This document shows, one piece after another, positions 1-7,366 of a stretch of 35,935 nt of DNA (the stretch's first letter is position 1; each line of letters opens with the position of its first letter). The position numbers and the translations under genes are program-made. Origin of the DNA: Bacillota bacterium (GTDB lineage: Bacteria; Bacillota; Clostridia; Christensenellales; CAG-138). The stretch is from positions 1 through 35,935 of the forward strand of contig JAEYSE010000033.1 in NCBI GenBank assembly GCA_023435025.1. The letters run 5' to 3'. The notes under the pieces were generated by a model that saw only the letters and a list, made by a program, of their open reading frames with translations, did no database searches and was not told the origin of the DNA.

Positions 1-141
1 GAGGATTGGAAAAAGGCTACGGCCTATTTTGAAAGCGTTTCGGACCCGGAACTGGTGGATTACGCCGTTTACGGCATGGAAGCCGCGAAGAAGCGCTATA
101 TTTATCTTTTGCGCAATGCCGGACACAACATGGACGGCTAA
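1..141 (+). CDS. yaaL: DUF2508 (YaaL-type) protein, C-terminal part
   Basis: The frame is open from the window's first base and ends with TAA at 139-141, so only the last 46 residues are present. The sequence is hydrophilic and helical, with features such as YFESVSDPELVDYAVY and EAAKKRYIYLLRNA, which I recognise as the DUF2508/YaaL family. In Bacillus and Clostridia this small protein of unknown function lies between recR and bofA. The next gene here is indeed bofA, about 60 nt downstream, which supports the call. The start lies outside the window. Function is unknown. Confidence 0.75.
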   Translation, partial: EDWKKATAYFESVSDPELVDYAVYGMEAAKKRYIYLLRNAGHNMDG

Positions 142-201
142 ACGGTACGGCGCGCGGCATAGCCTGCCCCGCCCGTGCATATGCTTGGATGGGGTGAGGG
201 T

Positions 202-468
202 ATGGATGTCGTAGGGATACTGCTTGCATTTGCGGCGGGGCTTGTGGTGCTCTATGTGCTGGCCATGGTGCTGGTCGTTCCGCTCAAATGGATCGGCAAG
301 CTCATATTCAGCAGCATCGTCGGGTTTATTGTTCTTACACTTATCAACCTCATAGGCGGTGCGTTGTTTGATTTTACGTTGCCGCTTAACGCCGTTAATG
401 CCCTTGTCACAGGCATATTCGGCGTACCAGGCGTAGTGCTGTTGGTTATTCTGAAACTGTTCCTGTAA
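202..468 (+). CDS. bofA: Pro-sigma-K processing inhibitor BofA family protein
   Basis: This 88-residue, almost entirely hydrophobic protein matches BofA in length (87 in Bacillus subtilis) and in its hallmark C-terminus (GIFGVPGVVLLVILKLFL). A first membrane segment spans roughly residues 4-28 and a second roughly 37-55, followed by a hydrophobic tail. In spore formers BofA sits in the outer forespore membrane with SpoIVFA and holds back the SpoIVFB protease that activates sigma-K. The ATG at 202 is chosen because a purine-rich GGGGTGAGGG lies just before it and the length then fits the family. In-frame ATGs at 175 and 181 would add an atypical N-terminus. Position after a DUF2508 gene is the conserved order. 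Many BofA-like proteins occur in Clostridia where the sigma-K checkpoint is not established, so the role is by family. Confidence 0.85.
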   Translation: MDVVGILLAFAAGLVVLYVLAMVLVVPLKWIGKLIFSSIVGFIVLTLINLIGGALFDFTLPLNAVNALVTGIFGVPGVVLLVILKLFL

Positions 469-487
469 TGAATGGATTTCTATACGA

Positions 488-516
488 AAATGGCGCTCCG
501 TTGTGGAGCGCCATTT
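488..516. terminator. Bidirectional hairpin terminator between bofA and adhE
   Basis: The arms AAATGGCGCTCC and GGAGCGCCATTT form a perfect 12-bp stem with a 5-nt loop. The A/T ends supply a U-run on both strands, so the hairpin can serve the rightward bofA operon and the leftward adhE gene that converge here. Confidence 0.85.
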
Positions 517-534
517 CCTGCTGTCCGATTACCT

Positions 535-2361
535 TTATTCCCCGTAATACGCCTTTTTATAGATTTCCGCAAGCTCGCTGATCAGCGGGTAGCGGGGGTT
601 CGCGGTGGTGCACTGATCCTCAAACGCCCGTTCCGCAAGGATAGGCGCCTTGGAGAGGAAAGAGGCCTCGTCCACGCCGCAGTCCTTGATGGAAAGCGGC
701 ATGTTCATCTTCTGCATCAGGTTTTTGACTTCCCTGATGAGGCTCTCGATCTGCTCTGCCTCGGTCGTGCCGGGGAAGCCCAGGTACCGCGCGATCTGTG
801 CGTAGCGGGCATCCGCCACAAACTTGCCGTACTTGGGGAATGCGGCAAACTTGGTGGGCTTCTGTGCGTTGTAGGCGATGACGTGCGGCAGAAGCACCGC
901 GTTTGCGCGGCCGTGCGGGATGTGGAACTCGCCGCCCAGCTTGTGCGCCAGGGAGTGGTTGATGCCTAAAAACGCGTTGGTGAACGCCATACCCGCGATG
1001 CAGGAAGCGTTGTGCATTTTTTCGCGGGCCACGGTATCGTTGGGGTCGCTGTAGGAGCGGTACAGATACTTGAACACCAGCTCGATGGCCTTTATGGCAA
1101 GGCCGTTCGTATAGTCGGATGCGAGTATGGATACATACGCCTCAATCGCGTGGGTCAGCACGTCCATGCCGGTATCGGCAACGATGGATTTAGGGAGCGT
1201 ACGTACAAACTGCGGGTCTATAATCGCCACGTCCGGCGTCAGCTCGTAATCCGCCAACGGGTACTTCACGTTTCCGTTCGCCTTGTCCGTGATGACGGAG
1301 AAGGAAGTTACTTCCGAACCCGTGCCGGATGTGGTGGGGATGGCCACCATCTGCGTCTTCTTGCCCAGGTTGGGGAAATGGAAGGCTCGCTTGCGGATAT
1401 CGAGGAACCGAAGCCGCAGGCCGTCGAACGACGTATCCGGATATTCGTAGAACAGCCACATGCCCTTTGCCGCGTCTATCGCGGAGCCGCCGCCCAAAGC
1501 GATAATGACGTCCGGTTGGAAGACGTTCATGGCCCTGACGCCGCGCATGATGGTATCTACGGAAGGATCAGGCTCCACTTCAGAGAAAATTTCGCTGTGG
1601 CAGTAGATCTGACGCTTGCGCAGGTAGTAGAGCACTTTATCCACGTAGCCGAGTTGCACCATCATCGGGTCGGTCACGATGAACGCACGGCTGATATTGG
1701 GCATGTGCTCCAGATATTGCACGGAGTTCTCCTCAAAGTAGATCTTGGGCGGTATTTTAAACCATTGCATATTCACTTTCCTCTGGGCGATTCGCTTTTT
1801 GTTGATAAGGTTGACGGAGGACACGTTGGAGGTCGTGGAGTTACGTCCGAACGAGCCACATCCAAGCGTCAGCGACGGCGTGTTGGTGTTGTACAAATCG
1901 CCAATCGCGCCGTGTGAGGAGGGGGAGTTCGCAATCACGCGGCCGACCTTCATGGCTTCGCCGTAAGCCTTGCAGAGCAGTTCGTCGTTGGAGTGGATGA
2001 CGGCAGAATGGCCAAGGCCGCCAAGCTCCAGCATTTTTTGCGCGTACGCGAAGCCCTGCTTGTCGTCTTCCACGACAAAGTAGGCAAGTACAGGGGAGAG
2101 CTTTTCCAAGGAAAGCGGGAATTCACGGGAGGGACGGGGGAGCTTCGCGAGCAGTATCTTGGTATCCGCGGGGACTGCAACTCCCGCCTGTTCCGCAATC
2201 CAGGCCGCGGGTTTGCCGACAACAGCGGGGTTGACCATCAGCTTTTCCACGTTGATGACGTACTTTGCCACCTTATCCGTCTCTTCGTCGTTGAGGAAGT
2301 AGCAGGAATACTTCTTCATGGTCTCTTCAAACTGCACGGAAATTTCGCGGTCCACGATCAC
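535..2361 (-). CDS. adhE: AdhE C-terminal portion: end of the aldehyde dehydrogenase domain plus the iron alcohol dehydrogenase domain (downstream part of a frameshifted gene)
   Basis: This 608-codon frame holds the rest of AdhE after the frameshift. Residues 1 to about 195 are the C-terminal third of the CoA-acylating aldehyde dehydrogenase, with the NSPSSHGAIGDLYN and GCGSFGRNS region. From about residue 199 (MQWFKIPPKIYFEENSV) it is a group III iron-dependent alcohol dehydrogenase. Visible are the NAD-binding GGGSAIDAAKG near 289, TSGTGSEVT near 342, DVLTHAIEAY near 399 and the metal-ligand region HSLAHKLGGEFHIPHG near 470. The family converts acetyl-CoA to acetaldehyde to ethanol with 2 NADH. 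A GTG at 2361 overlaps the upstream part's stop (GTGA), so re-initiation could yield this fragment. Its alcohol dehydrogenase half looks complete. Together with 2358-3140 the length is about 868 residues, normal for AdhE. Confidence 0.8.
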   Translation of the reverse strand: MIVDREISVQFEETMKKYSCYFLNDEETDKVAKYVINVEKLMVNPAVVGKPAAWIAEQAGVAVPADTKILLAKLPRPSREFPLSLEKLSPVLAYFVVEDDKQGFAYAQKMLELGGLGHSAVIHSNDELLCKAYGEAMKVGRVIANSPSSHGAIGDLYNTNTPSLTLGCGSFGRNSTTSNVSSVNLINKKRIAQRKVNMQWFKIPPKIYFEENSVQYLEHMPNISRAFIVTDPMMVQLGYVDKVLYYLRKRQIYCHSEIFSEVEPDPSVDTIMRGVRAMNVFQPDVIIALGGGSAIDAAKGMWLFYEYPDTSFDGLRLRFLDIRKRAFHFPNLGKKTQMVAIPTTSGTGSEVTSFSVITDKANGNVKYPLADYELTPDVAIIDPQFVRTLPKSIVADTGMDVLTHAIEAYVSILASDYTNGLAIKAIELVFKYLYRSYSDPNDTVAREKMHNASCIAGMAFTNAFLGINHSLAHKLGGEFHIPHGRANAVLLPHVIAYNAQKPTKFAAFPKYGKFVADARYAQIARYLGFPGTTEAEQIESLIREVKNLMQKMNMPLSIKDCGVDEASFLSKAPILAERAFEDQCTTANPRYPLISELAEIYKKAYYGE

Positions 2362-2376
2362 TGCCTGCTCGAGGCG
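2358..2376 (-). other. Single-base frameshift junction inside adhE
   Basis: On the minus strand the codons run GCC TCG AGC AGG CAG TGA. Relative to the family, GCC TCG GAG CAG GCA GTG would be expected, so one G is missing at or next to the CTCGAG at 2368-2373. The second frame resumes at once with family sequence. No slippery heptamer is visible that would suggest programmed frameshifting. Confidence 0.8.
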
Positions 2377-3140
2377 CAGATCATACCGTTGTCAAACGTC
2401 TTGGAGAGTATGAGGTCGTTGCAGGCGCGCTCCACGTCCACGTTTTTGTTGATATAGCAGGGCACGTTGCCTGGGCCCACGCCAAGGGCGGGTTTTCCCG
2501 CGCTGTAGGCGGAGCGCACCATGCCAGAGCCGCCGGTCGCCAATATGAGCGCAACGCCGGGGTGGTTCATCAGCACGTTGGTCGCCTCAAGGGAGGGTAT
2601 TTCTACCCACTGGATACAGTTTTTCGGCGCACCAGCCTTGACGGCGGCGTTTCGCACGATGCGCGCAGCTTCGCTTGAGCATTTCTGTGCGGAGGGGTGG
2701 AACGCGAATATAATGGGGTTACGGGTCTTTGCGGAAATCAGGCATTTAAACAGCGTGGTGGAGGTTGGGTTGGTCACCGGTGTAACACCCGCAATCACGC
2801 CCACGGGTTCCGCTACTTCTACATAACCTTCCAGCTCGTTTTCTGCAACCACGCCCACTGTCTTTTCGTTCTTGATGCTGTGGTAGATGTATTCGGTTGC
2901 GAACATGTTCTTGATGACCTTGTCTTCCAATACGCCGCGTCCGGTTTCTTCGTAGGCGAGCTTCGCTAAGCTTAGGTGGTTGTCCAGTCCCGCTAGCGTC
3001 ATGGCGTGCACAATACCGTCGATTTGTTCCTGGTCAAGCTGCATGTACGCTTCCAACGCCCCTTCCGCCTTCTTGACGAGCGCGTCGATCATGCTGGTGA
3101 TGTCCGGTTTCTGATCCTTTTGTTCCTTCAGCTTTTCCAT
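2358..3140 (-). CDS. adhE: AdhE N-terminal portion: acetaldehyde dehydrogenase (CoA-acylating) domain, truncated after the active-site cysteine
   Basis: This 260-codon frame begins at an ATG preceded by AAAGGAG with good spacing. It matches the N-terminus of bifunctional AdhE: EPVGVIAGVTPVTNPTSTT near 111-129, the GGSGMV and GPGNVPCYI region, then KTFDNGMICAS with the catalytic cysteine at residue 255. The family continues with glutamate-glutamine after that serine. Here a missing base gives SRQ and a stop. On its own the product lacks the rest of the aldehyde dehydrogenase fold and is unlikely to be active. The frames read through in register if one G is restored, so the lesion is either a recent mutation or a sequencing error. 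Expression control looks intact (see promoter and Rex-like sites upstream). Confidence 0.85.
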   Translation of the reverse strand: MEKLKEQKDQKPDITSMIDALVKKAEGALEAYMQLDQEQIDGIVHAMTLAGLDNHLSLAKLAYEETGRGVLEDKVIKNMFATEYIYHSIKNEKTVGVVAENELEGYVEVAEPVGVIAGVTPVTNPTSTTLFKCLISAKTRNPIIFAFHPSAQKCSSEAARIVRNAAVKAGAPKNCIQWVEIPSLEATNVLMNHPGVALILATGGSGMVRSAYSAGKPALGVGPGNVPCYINKNVDVERACNDLILSKTFDNGMICASSRQ

Positions 3141-3232
3141 TTTCCAAACTCCTTTTTGAAATTGAAATATATAGCAAGGGCCGCTGTTATGGCGGGGTCC
3201 TTATTGGTTTCCGGTTTTCATCAGACTAAATA

Positions 3233-3250
3233 TCGTTAAATATCTAACAA
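3233..3250. promoter_or_regulatory. Rex-like operator 1 at the adhE start site
   Basis: TCGTTAAATATCTAACAA fits the Rex consensus TTGTTAA-N4-TTAACAA at 12 of 14 defined positions. It covers the predicted adhE transcription start. Rex represses fermentative genes such as adhE when NADH/NAD+ is low, so position and target agree. No rex gene lies in the window. Confidence 0.65.
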
Positions 3251-3254
3251 AGAC

Positions 3255-3283
3255 AGCATACCCCATTGATAAATATTTGTCAA
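3255..3283 (-). promoter_or_regulatory. Sigma-A promoter of adhE
   Basis: On the minus strand a consensus -35 TTGACA (3278-3283) is followed after 17 nt by the -10 TATGCT (3255-3260). The start site would fall near 3248, giving a leader of about 108 nt before the adhE ATG. Both Rex-like palindromes listed separately overlap this promoter. Confidence 0.8.
3266..3283. promoter_or_regulatory. Rex-like operator 2 over the adhE -35 box
   Basis: TTGATAAATATTTGTCAA matches the same Rex consensus at 11 of 14 positions. It lies inside a 20-bp near-perfect palindrome (3265-3284) and includes the -35 hexamer. Its centre is 33 bp from that of operator 1, about three helical turns, so two Rex dimers could bind the same DNA face. 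An unrelated repressor is an alternative. Confidence 0.5.
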
Positions 3284-3337
3284 TATTGCGCGGTATTCAT
3301 ATAAATTTGAGTACGACGCGTTCTGAGAATGTGTTAT

Positions 3338-3343
3338 TATAAT
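3338..3343 (+). promoter_or_regulatory. Candidate -10 box for the GNAT-Nudix gene
   Basis: TATAAT lies 25 nt before the TTG start of the next gene. No good -35 is seen at 16-18 nt. A start near 3350 would exclude the in-frame ATG at 3329 from the transcript, which supports the TTG start at 3368. Confidence 0.4.
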
Positions 3344-3367
3344 GAAAAATTCTGTCGGAGGAATGAT

Positions 3368-4477
3368 TTGGATATTATTTTGCGGGAGTTTGCGTTACAA
3401 GACCTGGATGCTTATTTGTATTGGAATCATCCTTCGCGCGAATTCCATAAATACAACGGGCCTTATTACGGCAAAAAGGATGAACAGGAGCTAAAAGAAT
3501 ATGTGGAGGAGCTCCGCGCGTCCTTGCAAAATGGCGAAGGGAATGCGCTTAAAAATAAAAAGGTCATTTTGGAAAAGAAGGCCGGAGAGCTTATAGGCGA
3601 GGTCAACTGGTACTGGAAATCCGAAGAGACGCTTTGGATGGAAGTAGGCGTCGTTATATTCAATGAGAGTTACTGGGGAAAAGGAATTGGCTACGCCGCG
3701 CTCACAATATGGATCGACGAACTCTTCCAACAATGGCCGGAGCTTGCGCGAATCGGCCTTTCTACCTGGTCGGGAAACATTCGGATGATGAAACTTGCAG
3801 AGAAACTAGGGTTGAAAAAGGAGGCCGTCTACAGGAACGCCAGAATTGTGGACGGGCAATACTATGATTCTGTAAGCTTTGGCATCCTTAAAGAGGAATG
3901 GCAAGTGCTACGCACGCTATCCGATTTTAACCCGGCAAAGGAACACGTAACAGAGTCGTTCGCCATACCCGGCGTGGGCGGAATAGTCATAAAGGAGTTT
4001 TCCGGCGAACCCCATATCCTGATGCAGCAAAGATGGAAAGAGGACACTCCGTCGGAAAACGGGCTTCTGGAAATCCCCGCAGGCAAAATCCGCGCGTTTG
4101 AGAGCATATTTGATGCGCTGAAAAGGGAAATCAAGGAGGAAACGGGCCTTACGGTCACCAAAATTCTGGGGGAGGATGCTTCTCCGGTCTATGAGGCGTG
4201 CAATTACAGGGTTGTAAACTTCACGCCGTTTTCCTGTGCGCAGAATATGGAAGGGAAGTACCCTATCATGGTATTCGTATTCCTCTGCCATGTGGAAGGG
4301 GACCTACTGCCGTATTCCGACGAGGCGAAAAATTACCAATGGGTCTCCGTAAGCAAGCTGAAAATAATGCTCAAGGAACCAAGCAGACTATATCCCATGC
4401 ATGTGGATACACTCAAAAAATATGTAAATGCTGTTGCCCTGTCCCCTGATAGTTCTTTTGGCTCAAATATTCTTTAG
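3368..4477 (+). CDS. GNAT acetyltransferase-Nudix hydrolase fusion protein
   Basis: The product has 369 residues and two domains. Residues 1 to about 172 are a RimJ/RimL-like GNAT fold with the acetyl-CoA loop WGKGIG at 103-108 and the late ENPA-type helix region (NIRMMKLAEKLGLKKEA). Residues from about 192 to 330 are a Nudix domain with a complete Nudix box at 239-261 (G-x5-E-x7-REIKEETGL). Surrounding features (LLEIPAGK) resemble ADP-ribose or nucleoside-diphosphate-sugar pyrophosphatases. The true substrates cannot be read from sequence. The TTG at 3368 is chosen because CGGAGG lies 6 nt upstream and the domain then starts in the usual way (MDIILREF). An ATG at 3329 is open but sits over the -10 box. 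It stands alone between divergently transcribed adhE and the tetR unit. Confidence 0.8.
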   Translation: MDIILREFALQDLDAYLYWNHPSREFHKYNGPYYGKKDEQELKEYVEELRASLQNGEGNALKNKKVILEKKAGELIGEVNWYWKSEETLWMEVGVVIFNESYWGKGIGYAALTIWIDELFQQWPELARIGLSTWSGNIRMMKLAEKLGLKKEAVYRNARIVDGQYYDSVSFGILKEEWQVLRTLSDFNPAKEHVTESFAIPGVGGIVIKEFSGEPHILMQQRWKEDTPSENGLLEIPAGKIRAFESIFDALKREIKEETGLTVTKILGEDASPVYEACNYRVVNFTPFSCAQNMEGKYPIMVFVFLCHVEGDLLPYSDEAKNYQWVSVSKLKIMLKEPSRLYPMHVDTLKKYVNAVALSPDSSFGSNIL

Positions 4478-4492
4478 TTAATCTAAAATTTG

Positions 4493-4521
4493 TTGACGAT
4501 GTGACCATCCGGTCATATAAT
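4493..4521 (+). promoter_or_regulatory. Sigma-A promoter of the TetR-family gene
   Basis: TTGACG (4493-4498) and TATAAT (4516-4521) are separated by 17 nt, close to consensus. The spacer is almost filled by operator 1 and the start site lies at the edge of operator 2, an arrangement expected for tight autorepression. Confidence 0.8.
4499..4518. promoter_or_regulatory. TetR-type operator 1
   Basis: ATGTGACC-ATCC-GGTCATAT is an inverted repeat with one mismatch, sharing its half-site (TGACC) and 4-nt centre with operator 2. It lies between the -35 and -10 boxes. The natural ligand is the TetR-family protein encoded immediately downstream. Confidence 0.7.
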
Positions 4522-4529
4522 ATAACTAC

Positions 4530-4551
4530 AATGTGACCGGTTGGTCACATT
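4530..4551. promoter_or_regulatory. TetR-type operator 2
   Basis: AATGTGACC-GGTT-GGTCACATT is a perfect 9-bp inverted repeat around a 4-nt centre, just downstream of the -10 box. Its centre is 32 bp (three turns) from operator 1. The pair points to cooperative autorepression. Confidence 0.75.
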
Positions 4552-4571
4552 GCGCGAAAGGAGAATCAATA

Positions 4572-5207
4572 GTGCCAAATTCATCATTTTTTAACTTATC
4601 AGAGGAAAGAAGAAATCTAGTTACATTCGTTGCTATAGAAGAGTTTTCTACTGCCAGTTATGATACAGCCAGTATTAATCGAATATGCAAGAAATCAAGT
4701 ATTGCAAAAGGAAGCTTTTATCAGTACTTTACAGATAAACTTGACTTATATGTATATATAATGACCTTGGCAATTGAAGCGAAGATTGCTTTTTTTTCTG
4801 CAAGTTTAAATCAGTTTAAAACATTGCCTCTACTGGAACAAATTGATCAGCTGTTTACAAAAGGTATTGAATTTGCGAAAGCTTATCCTCAGTATGCAGG
4901 CTTAGGGGAGCAGTTTTCAAAAGAGAATAATGAAACTGCAAAGCGCGCAGTTATCAAGGAAGGTGATAGACAATCCGAGTCACTGTTTATTCAAATGATT
5001 GATCATGCAAAGTCAAAGGGAGAAGTTGACACAAGTATTGATTCGTTTGCTTTAAGTATGATGCTGCAATCCCTAAATAAGACAGTAAATGCATACATGC
5101 TGAACAAAGATATTAGCTATAAGAACTTCGATGAAGAGGTTCGTCAATTCGTGAATTCATTGCTTGACATCCTCTTTAACGGAATTAGAAATAGATCAAT
5201 ATTGTGA
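4572..5207 (+). CDS. TetR/AcrR-family transcriptional regulator
   Basis: This 211-residue protein has a standard N-terminal TetR helix-turn-helix at about residues 15-55 (FVAIEEFSTASYDTASINRICKKS and AKGSFYQYFTDKLDLY), followed by an all-helical ligand-binding domain without recognisable specificity. GTG at 4572 is the start: AAAGGAG lies 8 nt upstream and the helix-turn-helix is then near the N-terminus. An upstream in-frame extension would run through operator 2. Two identical-type operators cover its promoter, so it probably represses itself and the membrane protein 11 nt downstream. Codons are clearly more AT-rich than in the flanking genes, suggesting horizontal acquisition. Confidence 0.85.
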   Translation: MPNSSFFNLSEERRNLVTFVAIEEFSTASYDTASINRICKKSSIAKGSFYQYFTDKLDLYVYIMTLAIEAKIAFFSASLNQFKTLPLLEQIDQLFTKGIEFAKAYPQYAGLGEQFSKENNETAKRAVIKEGDRQSESLFIQMIDHAKSKGEVDTSIDSFALSMMLQSLNKTVNAYMLNKDISYKNFDEEVRQFVNSLLDILFNGIRNRSIL

Positions 5208-5218
5208 GGATAATAAGT

Positions 5219-5788
5219 ATGGCTAAGAAAATGGATTATATATTGGGAATAATATTCGCAGCTGCAACAGTGATATTCGTAATAGCATTTTTAACAGATG
5301 ACATGTTTTTCAATTGGGCATTTGAAAGACATCATAATGTATTGAGTTGGTATATAAGGCCTATATTTATTATACCAATTGCATTATTTGCTTATAAGAA
5401 AAGCTTGACTGGAATTTTCGCCTCTATATTTGCTTTATTCACAAGTATGTTTTGGTTTCCTGTGCCTGCAACAACCAGCCCTCAGGTTCTGTCATTTCTC
5501 ACATTTGAAATGGAGTATTTAAAGGGCGTATGGACAGCACCCAAAATCATTATGAGTTTGGCTGTTCCGATATTCTTTGTAGCTCTTATTATTGCTGCCT
5601 GGAAAAGAAGCTGGAAATGGCTTCTGGGGGTTGTGATTGCAGCAGCCGTATTGAAGGTACTATGGAGTATGATATTTAGCGGGGAAGCCGGGATGTCTAT
5701 TTTAAAACCGGCAATTGCGGGGGTAATTATCTGTATCGCTTCTTTTTACTATTATAAAAATCGCAGAAATCGCTCAAAAAGTAAATAA
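5219..5788 (+). CDS. Multi-pass membrane protein co-transcribed with tetR
   Basis: The 189-residue product has about five or six hydrophobic segments (near residues 7-25, 43-58, 64-79, 107-125, 130-150 and 160-175) and a basic tail (KNRRNRSKSK). I do not recognise the family. The ATG at 5219 is chosen for GAGG 9 nt upstream. A GTG at 5204 overlaps the tetR stop but has no ribosome binding site. It lies 11 nt after tetR under the same promoter and shares its AT-rich composition, so it is probably the regulated target. A transporter or drug-resistance role is only a guess from the TetR pairing. Confidence 0.7.
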   Translation: MAKKMDYILGIIFAAATVIFVIAFLTDDMFFNWAFERHHNVLSWYIRPIFIIPIALFAYKKSLTGIFASIFALFTSMFWFPVPATTSPQVLSFLTFEMEYLKGVWTAPKIIMSLAVPIFFVALIIAAWKRSWKWLLGVVIAAAVLKVLWSMIFSGEAGMSILKPAIAGVIICIASFYYYKNRRNRSKSK

Positions 5789-5825
5789 CTATTTTGGGAG
5801 AGCCTAAAAGTACAGATGGATGATT

Positions 5826-5850
5826 AAAGGAGCGGCAATGCCGCCCCTTT
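5826..5850. terminator. Hairpin terminator between the tetR unit and the aminotransferase gene
   Basis: AAAGGAGCGGC and GCCGCCCCTTT form an 11-bp stem (one A/C mismatch) around a 3-nt loop, followed by TTCGATTTTT. The flanking A and T runs allow use on both strands where two convergent units meet. Confidence 0.75.
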
Positions 5851-5873
5851 TCGATTTTTAATATAAACGGAGG

Positions 5874-7157
5874 TCAGGAAGCCTTTTCCGCTATCAGCTT
5901 TTCAAGCGTTGCGAGTTTAAGGCTGATACAGAATACGGCGATTGCCTCCACGAGCTCGCTGACCGGCGGCAGGGTGGGCGCAATGCGGATGTTGCTGTCA
6001 TTCGGGTCTTTGCCGTAAGGATGCGTCGCCCCCGCACTCGTCATCACCACGCCCGCTTCCTTGCACAGCGCAAGCGTGCGCCGGGCGCAGCCGGGCAGCG
6101 CGTCAAGGCTGATAAAGTATCCGCCTGTAGGCTTGTTCCAGCTTGCGATTTCAAGGGGGGCGATCTCATGGTCCAGTGCGTCCAGCACGGCGTTGAATTT
6201 CGGCTTGAGTATTGCTGCGTGCTTTTTCATGAGCGCTAGCACGTTTTCCCTGTTTTTCAGGAACTTCACATGGCGCAGCTGGTTGACCTTATCAAAGCCG
6301 ATCGTCTGGTAGTTGGCGATCTTTTTGATATGGTCCAAATTCGCCTTGCTTGCCGCCATACATGCGACGCCCGCGCCCGGCAGCGTGATTTTGGAGGTGG
6401 AGGCGAACTCAAACACCATGTCCGGGTTGCCCGCCTGTTCACACAGAGAGAGTATTTCCGCAAAGGGAACGAACGGCCCGTCGAATTCATGTACGCAGTA
6501 TGCGTTATCCCACATGAGTATAAAGTCGGGCGCGGCAGGCTGCAATTTCGCAATGCGGCTGATGACGGCGTCCGAATAGATGATACCCTCGGGGTTACTA
6601 TACTTGGGTACACACCACATACCCTTTACCGCCGGGTCCTTTACGGCTTCCTCCACGGCGTCCATATCCGGGCCTTCCGTCGTCATAGGTATGGAAACAA
6701 GCTCCATTTTAAAGCTTTCTGATACGCCGAAATGCCGGTCATAACCGGGCACGGGGCAAAGGAACTTTACTGTTTCAAGCTGGCTCCACGGTTTTTCGCT
6801 GTGCAAGAGGCCGTGCGTATACGCTTTTGCGATGGTATCGTACATCAACTGAAGGCTCGCGTTGCCGCCGACAAATATCTGTTCTTCCTTCACGCCCAGG
6901 AGTTCCGCAAACAAACGCTTGCAGGAGGGCAGGCCATCCAACAGGCCGTAATTGCGTACATCCAGGCCGTTTTCTACGCAGTCTTCCGGCGTCACCAAAT
7001 TTGTCAACAGTTCCATCGAAAGGTCGAGCTGGTCGCTTCCGGGCTTCCCGCGCGACATGTCGAGCTTAAGGCCTTTCGCTTTTGCGGCCTCAAATGCGGC
7101 TTGCGTTTTTTTTAGCTCTGCCTGCAGTTGCTCAAGGGATAAATCGGTGTAACGCAT
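5874..7157 (-). CDS. Aminotransferase, aspartate aminotransferase type Ic-like (MocR-type fold I PLP enzyme)
   Basis: The 427-residue protein resembles the Ic subgroup of class I/II aminotransferases, which transfer the amino group of aspartate to 2-oxoglutarate. Visible are LDMSRGKPGSDQLDLS near the N-terminus, CPVPGYDRHF, the NPEG and MWDNAYCVH segments, and the Schiff-base lysine in FEFASTSKITLPGAG. There is no N-terminal DNA-binding domain, so this is the enzyme rather than a MocR regulator. The start is supported by CAGGAG 6 nt upstream of ATG. It is transcribed leftward, downstream of adenine deaminase, with about 270 nt between them that contain their own candidate promoter, so it is probably a separate unit. 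Exact amino-acid preference is not certain. Confidence 0.85.
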   Translation of the reverse strand: MRYTDLSLEQLQAELKKTQAAFEAAKAKGLKLDMSRGKPGSDQLDLSMELLTNLVTPEDCVENGLDVRNYGLLDGLPSCKRLFAELLGVKEEQIFVGGNASLQLMYDTIAKAYTHGLLHSEKPWSQLETVKFLCPVPGYDRHFGVSESFKMELVSIPMTTEGPDMDAVEEAVKDPAVKGMWCVPKYSNPEGIIYSDAVISRIAKLQPAAPDFILMWDNAYCVHEFDGPFVPFAEILSLCEQAGNPDMVFEFASTSKITLPGAGVACMAASKANLDHIKKIANYQTIGFDKVNQLRHVKFLKNRENVLALMKKHAAILKPKFNAVLDALDHEIAPLEIASWNKPTGGYFISLDALPGCARRTLALCKEAGVVMTSAGATHPYGKDPNDSNIRIAPTLPPVSELVEAIAVFCISLKLATLEKLIAEKAS

Positions 7158-7326
7158 GCTGTACTCCTGCTTAATTTTATTCGCGCGCTGCGAGTATGCA
7201 GCGTTGCGGTCCTTTTACCCGATCCTTTGCAGGAAGTTATGACATGGGCTGCATTCGTGTTTGAAGTATCCGTTTCAGGCCCCATTGCCATAAACTGTGC
7301 GTTTTGTGCCGCGTTGCATAAAGGTG

Positions 7327-7349
7327 TCGCCGACCCATTGGGCCGGCGA
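7327..7349. other. Stable hairpin in the aminotransferase leader
   Basis: TCGCCG/CGGCGA (6 bp) and an inner CCC/GGG pair enclose a 3-nt ATT loop with one mismatch. No U-run follows on either strand, so it is not a simple terminator. It may act as the terminator remnant of adenine deaminase or as a leader structure. No T-box, SAM or purine aptamer motif was found in 7158-7427. Confidence 0.4.
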
Positions 7350-7366
7350 ACAGAGGGTTATGTATG

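Noticed and set aside
1012..1917. Long open frame on the plus strand opposite adhE
   Set aside because: It is a shadow of the GC-biased third codon positions of adhE, with no family motif or start signal.
2350..2380. Programmed frameshift in adhE
   Set aside because: No slippery heptamer, internal Shine-Dalgarno spacing or downstream pseudoknot is visible; a simple one-base loss explains the data.
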